64,000 nucleotides of DNA from Variovorax paradoxus (lineage in GTDB: Bacteria > Pseudomonadota > Gammaproteobacteria > Burkholderiales > Burkholderiaceae_C): NCBI RefSeq assembly GCF_018614955.1, contig NZ_JAGGNV010000026.1, positions 1-64,000 of the forward strand, read 5' to 3'. The notes under the pieces are model-generated. The model did no database searches and was not told where the DNA came from. It saw nothing but the letters and a program-made list of their open reading frames with translations. Every line of letters starts with the position of its first letter. The first letter of the stretch is position 1. A program made the translations under genes and the position numbers. Below are positions 59,705 to 64,000 of the stretch, one piece after another.

Positions 59705-61330
59705 ATGACGACCGCCCGCTTCGACGCCCACGTCCACGCGCGCAACATGCGCCGTGAAGGTTTCTGGCTCGACACCTCCTACGACGCTTTCCTCGCCAAG
59801 GCGATCGCCGCAACGCCCGACCGCGACGCCCTCGTAGGCTATCGCGCGGACCGCGAGGGCGTCGTTCGATTCACCTGGCGCGAACTCGGCGACTTGGTCT
59901 CGCGCGTCTCCGCATCGCTGCGGCACCTCGGCATCGGCCCCGGCGACATCGTGGCGGTGCAGGTACCCAACTGGTGGGAATTCGTGGTCACCTCGCTGGC
60001 GTGCGGGCGCATCGGCGCGGTCGTCAACCCGTTGATGCCGATCTTCCGCGAGCGCGAACTGAGCTTCATGCTGGGGTTCGCCGAGGCCAAGGCACTGGTC
60101 GTTCCCCGGGAATTCCGCGGCTTCGACCACGCCGCCATGGCCTATTCGCTGAAAGCGGCCCTGCCGAAGCTCGAACATGTGATCGTCATCGACGGGACCG
60201 GCGAGGACAGCTTCGAGCGCCGCCTGCTCGCGGGCGACGACCGGGTGGAAGCGGTCGAGCCGCCCCTGCTGGCGCCGGACGCCATGGCGGTGGTGATGTT
60301 CACGTCGGGCACGACGGGCTCGCCCAAGGGCGTGATGCACACCATCAACACGCTCGTCGCCTGCAACCGCTCGCTGGCCGGGCGCTTCGGCCTCACCGGG
60401 CAGGACGTGCTGCTCGCCTGCTCGCCGCTGGGCCACATGACGGGCTATGCCGCCGTGATGATGCTGGGCCTCTACCTGGGCGCGACCGTGGTGCTGCAGG
60501 ACGTGTGGGAAGCCCGGCGTGGCGTCACCCTCATGGCCGACGAAGGTGTGACCTTTACCGCTGCGTCCACGCCCTTCCTGTCCGACATCTGCGAATTCGT
60601 GGCCGGCGGCGCTCCGCGGCCGGCGCAACTTCGCTCGTTCCTGTGCGGCGGCGCGCCGATACCGCCGGTGCTGATCGAACGCGCCGCGCGGGAGCTCGAC
60701 CTGAAGGTGTGCTCGCTGTTCGGCATGACCGAATCGCTGTCGACCTCGCTCACCGAGCCCGCCCGCGCGGCCGACAAGAGTGCGTCCACCGACGGCCGTC
60801 CGCTGGAAGGCGTGGGCGTGCGCATCGCCGACGACAACGGCGACGAGGCGCCGCGCGGCGTGACCGGCCGCCTGCTGGTGCGCGGCGCGCAGATGTTCAT
60901 GGGCTACTTCAAGCGCGCCGACATCGAAACCTTCGACGCCGACGGGTGGTTCGACACGGGCGACCTAGCCTACATGGACGAGGAAGGCTATATCCGCATC
61001 AACGGCCGCACCAAGGACGTCCTGATCCGCGGCGGGGAGAACGTGCCCGTGGTGGAAATCGAGGCGCTGCTGTACAAGCACCCCGCCATCGCGGCCGCTG
61101 CGCTGGTGGGCTACCCGGATGCGCGCCTCGGCGAGCGCGGCTGCGCCTGCGTCGTGCTGCGGCCCGGCACCAGCCTGAGCCTGCAAGACCTGCAGGCCTA
61201 CATGGCCGAGTGCAAGGTGGCCAAGCAGTACTGGCCGGAGCGGGTGCACATCATGGCGGAACTGCCGCGCACGCCGAGCGGGAAAATCCAGAAGTTCAAG
61301 CTGCGCGAGCTCGCGGGAGCGGCGTCGTGA
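59705..61330 (+). CDS. aliA: Cyclohexanecarboxylate-CoA ligase-like (AliA-like)
   Basis: This 541-residue ligase has the phosphate loop FTSGTTGSPKG (199-209), the segment PNWWEFVVTSLACGRIGAVV, NPLMPIFRERELSFML, FGMTESLSTSL, and hinge INGRTKDVLIRGGENVPV. The PIFRERELSFML and GRTKDV elements are close to my memory of AliA, which activates cyclohexanecarboxylate. The C-terminal TPSGKIQKFKLREL carries the catalytic lysine. I chose ATG 59705, after GGAG, over one 15 bases upstream. It should start the alicyclic pathway. Confidence 0.78.
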   Translation: MTTARFDAHVHARNMRREGFWLDTSYDAFLAKAIAATPDRDALVGYRADREGVVRFTWRELGDLVSRVSASLRHLGIGPGDIVAVQVPNWWEFVVTSLACGRIGAVVNPLMPIFRERELSFMLGFAEAKALVVPREFRGFDHAAMAYSLKAALPKLEHVIVIDGTGEDSFERRLLAGDDRVEAVEPPLLAPDAMAVVMFTSGTTGSPKGVMHTINTLVACNRSLAGRFGLTGQDVLLACSPLGHMTGYAAVMMLGLYLGATVVLQDVWEARRGVTLMADEGVTFTAASTPFLSDICEFVAGGAPRPAQLRSFLCGGAPIPPVLIERAARELDLKVCSLFGMTESLSTSLTEPARAADKSASTDGRPLEGVGVRIADDNGDEAPRGVTGRLLVRGAQMFMGYFKRADIETFDADGWFDTGDLAYMDEEGYIRINGRTKDVLIRGGENVPVVEIEALLYKHPAIAAAALVGYPDARLGERGCACVVLRPGTSLSLQDLQAYMAECKVAKQYWPERVHIMAELPRTPSGKIQKFKLRELAGAAS

Positions 61331-62160
61331 CGCAGGCCACGAACGCGCAGGACGGCCGCGGCTTCGGCGATCACCTGCAACTGGAGCGGCTGGACGGCGG
61401 CATCGTGCTGCTGCGCCTGAACCGGCCGGAGCGGCTCAACGCGCTGTCCGACGAGATGGTGGCCGACCTGGACCCGCTGCTCGCCTCGCTGGCGCACGAC
61501 GACACGGCGCGGGTGGTGGTGATCACCGGCAACGGTCGGGGTTTCTGCGCCGGGTTCGACCTCAGTCTCGCGGCCACCGCGCCGCGCCAGGACGAACTGG
61601 GCGAGGCTGCCGCCTGGACGGCGCGCCAGGAAGCTTTTGCGCAACTGGTGACGCGGATGCGCGCGCTGCGGCAGCCGGTGATCGCGGCCGTCAACGGCCC
61701 GGCCAACGGCGCGGGCCTGGGCTTGGCGCTGGCCGCCGAGATCCGCTACGCCGGCGCGTCGGCCGCCTTCAACGCGGCTTTCGTGAAGGTCGGCATGTCC
61801 AGTTGCGACATCGGCGTGAGCTGGCTGCTGCCGCGCTGCGTAGGGCTATCGCGCTCGTTCGAGATGATGCTCACCGGCCGCGTGGTCGACGCGGCCGAGG
61901 CCGAGCGCATCGGCCTGGTCACGGCCACCGTGCCCGACGATCAGCTGCTGCCGCGTGCGCTGGCCACGGCGCGGGAGATCGCGGCGAACAGCTCCTTCGC
62001 CGTGTGGATGACCAAGCGCGGCGGCTGGGCCAACGCCGAGGCGTCCAGCCTGCAGGCGGCGATCGAGCTGGAAAACCGCACGCAGATCCTGACCCGCACG
62101 ACCGGCGAGCTTCAGCGCGCCGCGCAGGCGCTGGTCACGCGCAGGCGCAACAAGGCGTAG
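61327..62160 (+). CDS. Enoyl-CoA hydratase (EchA-like)
   Basis: This 277-residue crotonase has ITGNGRGFCAGFDLSLAA and VNGPANGAGLGLALAAEI as the oxyanion segments, and AFVKVGMSSCDIGVSWLLPR with the acid-base region. The GFDL and SSCDIG forms are common in EchA proteins of steroid and fatty-acid degradation. A BadK-like hydration of cyclohexenecarboxyl-CoA is possible. It starts with GTG overlapping the ligase stop by 4 bases (GTGA). Its last 49 bases overlap the 3' end of the convergent reductase gene. Confidence 0.85.
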   Translation: MTQATNAQDGRGFGDHLQLERLDGGIVLLRLNRPERLNALSDEMVADLDPLLASLAHDDTARVVVITGNGRGFCAGFDLSLAATAPRQDELGEAAAWTARQEAFAQLVTRMRALRQPVIAAVNGPANGAGLGLALAAEIRYAGASAAFNAAFVKVGMSSCDIGVSWLLPRCVGLSRSFEMMLTGRVVDAAEAERIGLVTATVPDDQLLPRALATAREIAANSSFAVWMTKRGGWANAEASSLQAAIELENRTQILTRTTGELQRAAQALVTRRRNKA

Positions 62161-63098
62161 ACCTCGTCGATGGTCGGCGTGCTCACGCCGGCGAGCTCGC
62201 GCATCGCGGCGATGGAGTCGGTGAGCACGTCGATCTCCAGCGGCCGGCCCCGGTCCCAGTCCTGCAACATGGACATGCGGTGCGCGCCGGAATTGCGCGC
62301 CGCTTCGATCCGCTGGTCCGTCGTGATCGGCCACTCGCTGACGCCGAACGCCTGCGCCACTTCTTCGGCTTCGCCCATCAGCCGGCGTACCAGCCGCACG
62401 ACGTCGGGGTCGTGGGTCATCACGTCGAGCGTGGCCTCCGTCAGCACCGCCAGCGGATTCCAGCTCAGGCTGCTGATCATCTTGGCCCAGATCCAGGCGC
62501 GGATGTCGGGGACGACCGGCGCATTAAGACCTGCGGCGTTCATGGCTTGCGCAAAGCGCGCGATGCGCGGCGACTCGCTGCCGTCGGGCTCGCCGATCGG
62601 AAAGTGCAGCAGCTTGCCGTCGTGATGGATGACGGCGGGTTCCAGCACCTCGGCCGGCGTCCAGTACACACAGCCGATCGCGCGCTCGGGACCCAGCGTG
62701 CGCCACTGCGCGCCGCCGGGGTCCAGCGATTCCAGCTGTCGGCCCTCGAAGGGACCGGAAAGCCCGTGGAAATACCAGTAGGGAATGCCGGTCGTGGGCG
62801 GCAACACGATGGTCTCCGGGCCCAGCAGCGAGGCGAGGGCCGGCAGCGCCGGCGCGACCTGGTGCTGCTTGAGCGCGATGAACACGGCGTCTTGCGGCCC
62901 GAGGTCCTCGGCGCGGTCCGTCGCCTCGACGCGCGCGTGCAGATCGCCCGCGGGCGAGACCACGCGCAGGCCACGGGCGCGGATGGCGGCCAGCTGCTCG
63001 CCGCGCGCCACCACGCTGACCGACAGCCCGGGAACCTGGGCCAGTCGGGCCGCGACGAAACCGCCGATGGCTCCGGCGCCAAAAATACAGATACGCAT
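62112..63098 (-). CDS. 2-Dehydropantoate 2-reductase-like protein (ApbA/PanE family)
   Basis: This 328-residue NADP-dependent reductase has GAGAIGGFVAARLAQ at the N-terminus (6-20), the family's Asn/Lys-containing core (KQHQVAPAL) and a C-terminal helical domain (SSLSWNPLAVLTEATLDVM). Family members reduce ketopantoate, but many paralogues serve other 2-keto or beta-keto acids. Placement in an acyl-CoA locus argues for a pathway-specific reductase. It is 11 bases upstream of nothing recognisable as a promoter and follows the MaoC gene. Confidence 0.8.
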   Translation of the reverse strand: MRICIFGAGAIGGFVAARLAQVPGLSVSVVARGEQLAAIRARGLRVVSPAGDLHARVEATDRAEDLGPQDAVFIALKQHQVAPALPALASLLGPETIVLPPTTGIPYWYFHGLSGPFEGRQLESLDPGGAQWRTLGPERAIGCVYWTPAEVLEPAVIHHDGKLLHFPIGEPDGSESPRIARFAQAMNAAGLNAPVVPDIRAWIWAKMISSLSWNPLAVLTEATLDVMTHDPDVVRLVRRLMGEAEEVAQAFGVSEWPITTDQRIEAARNSGAHRMSMLQDWDRGRPLEIDVLTDSIAAMRELAGVSTPTIDEVYALLRLRVTSACAAR

Positions 63099-63109
63099 GC
63101 GATGTTTCC

Positions 63110-64000
63110 TCAGTTCGCCAGTTCGCAGATGCCGCGATCGATCAGGCGCACATTGCGCTCGACCGCCGTGACGCAAAAACGCAGTGCCGTGGCCGCGCAC
63201 GATGTCCCGCCGCCGGCCGCGGTGTTTGCGCAGCGGAACACGTCCACCCGCACCGTGTCGCCTGGCAGGCCCGGGGACACCCAGCGTCCCGCGATGTAGC
63301 GCAGGCGTTCCGGCGCGCCGGGCGCAAGGCTCTTGAGAATGGCGCGGCAGGCTCTCCCCATGTTGTTCAGCCCGTGCGCGATCGGCCGGTCGAACCCGGC
63401 CGCCGCGGCGACGGCTGGATCGGCATGCACCGGCATCCAGTCCTGGCTGGCAGCGCGGTACAGCAGGGCGCTTTGCAGGCTCGTGGCGTACTCGCGCGTC
63501 GCGCAGGGCGTGTCGGCATCGTTCATCGGCGGCAGGGGCGAAGCGAGCTGGCCCCAGTCGCCGCAGCCGCCGTCGCCGCGCATGAACTGCAGGCTTTCCA
63601 GCGAGGCGATGCGCTCGCCGCTGTCGCGGTCGACCAGCTCGGTGTCCATCTGCAGCAGGGCGCCGCGCCCGGCGCCCTTGTCCTGTACGCCGACGATGCG
63701 GTGGTGCGCGCGCACGCGTCCGCCCGGGCGCAGCGGTCGGTGGATGCGGATCCGCTCTTCGCCGTGCAGGATGCGCTGCCAATCGATGCCGGTGGCGGGG
63801 TCGTCCTGCCAGAAAGGAATCCAGCCCAGGATCACCGCCTGCGACGGCACGACCTGCTGCGGCCGGCCGGGCATGGCTTCGAAGACGTAGGGCAGCTCGT
63901 CCGTATCCAGCGGGTCGCTGCCCATGCCCAGCGACAGCGCATAGAGCAGGCTGTCGCGAAAGTGGTAGTCCTGCTCGGTGGGCTCGAAGCGTCGGGAAAC
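63110..64000 (-). CDS. MaoC-family enoyl-CoA hydratase 2-like protein, truncated at the window edge
   Basis: The frame is open to the right edge, so the N-terminus is missing and at least 296 residues are present. The N-terminal-type hotdog has DSLLYALSLGMGSDPLDTDE and LPYVFEAMPG; the C-terminal-type has SQDWMPVHADPAVAAAAGFD and PIAHGLNNMGRA, with Asp and His of the hydratase motif. The SGDxNPLH motif has D-W-M-P-V-H, so the Asn is changed to Met. This is the layout of the double hotdog of MFE-2-type 2-enoyl-CoA hydratases. It precedes the reductase gene by 11 bases. Confidence 0.85.
   Translation of the reverse strand, partial: VSRRFEPTEQDYHFRDSLLYALSLGMGSDPLDTDELPYVFEAMPGRPQQVVPSQAVILGWIPFWQDDPATGIDWQRILHGEERIRIHRPLRPGGRVRAHHRIVGVQDKGAGRGALLQMDTELVDRDSGERIASLESLQFMRGDGGCGDWGQLASPLPPMNDADTPCATREYATSLQSALLYRAASQDWMPVHADPAVAAAAGFDRPIAHGLNNMGRACRAILKSLAPGAPERLRYIAGRWVSPGLPGDTVRVDVFRCANTAAGGGTSCAATALRFCVTAVERNVRLIDRGICELAN

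Noticed and set aside
59974..62160. A 728-codon plus-strand frame fusing ligase sequence to the EchA-like gene
   Set aside because: The first 450 codons are the ligase read in another frame; the real crotonase begins at the GTG overlapping the ligase stop.

Overview
The window is GC-rich DNA, densely packed with genes, and almost entirely devoted to catabolism of organic acids as CoA thioesters. Two Bug/TctC-type periplasmic binding proteins, several TRAP and ABC uptake systems, etfBA, and numerous acyl-CoA ligases, dehydrogenases, hydratases and thiolase-type enzymes point to a betaproteobacterium of the order Burkholderiales, most likely Comamonadaceae-like (Variovorax/Ramlibacter type). 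This is inferred from gene content; no rRNA, tRNA, CRISPR array or phage region was seen.

Layout. (1) 1-1.2 kb: the end of an IS91-family element, with a tyrosine recombinase and a frameshifted, chimeric transposase remnant. (2) 1.2-10.3 kb: a FadR-type GntR repressor divergent from an eight-gene operon (ABC importer, enolase-superfamily dehydratase, aldose-1-epimerase-like protein, DHDPS-family lyase, Bug protein), read as sugar-acid uptake and breakdown. (3) 10.3-13 kb: a decayed patch with a frameshifted VOC gene and a split, read-through phosphotransferase. (4) 13-36.8 kb: an acyl-CoA ligase on the plus strand, then a long minus-strand series: CoA-transferase and MalT-like LuxR regulator, two AidB-like acyl-CoA dehydrogenases, two ligases, a further dehydrogenase, an SDR, a DctPQM TRAP transporter, an APH-type kinase with a 165-residue partner and a DUF7064-like protein, an AMACR-like racemase, an ABC binding protein and a nitroreductase. 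(5) 36.8-40.5 kb: a Bug protein, a histidine phosphatase and a TRAP QM pair without a P subunit. (6) 40.5-64 kb: a large alicyclic acid degradation locus.

Region 6 contains close look-alikes of BadI, BadH and AliA, the ring-opening hydrolase, the dehydrogenase and the CoA ligase of cyclohexanecarboxylate degradation in Rhodopseudomonas palustris. They sit with a MarR regulator in the position of a BadR-like switch, two acyl-CoA dehydrogenases, etfBA, four MaoC/hotdog proteins, three crotonases, a thiolase, an HMG-CoA-synthase-like/DUF35 protein, two CoA-handling enzymes and a CitE-like lyase. The expected flow is ligation, dehydrogenation (electrons to EtfAB), hydration, oxidation, ring cleavage to a dicarboxylyl-CoA, then beta-oxidation.

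Region 4 resembles the levulinate (lva) logic of Pseudomonas putida, in which a kinase phosphorylates a 4-hydroxyacyl-CoA so that it can enter beta-oxidation, but the partner protein and the neighbouring DUF7064-like gene differ. A conserved 31-33 bp element precedes two transcription units beside the LuxR regulator, and its palindromic core recurs before the ligase at 12.99 kb.
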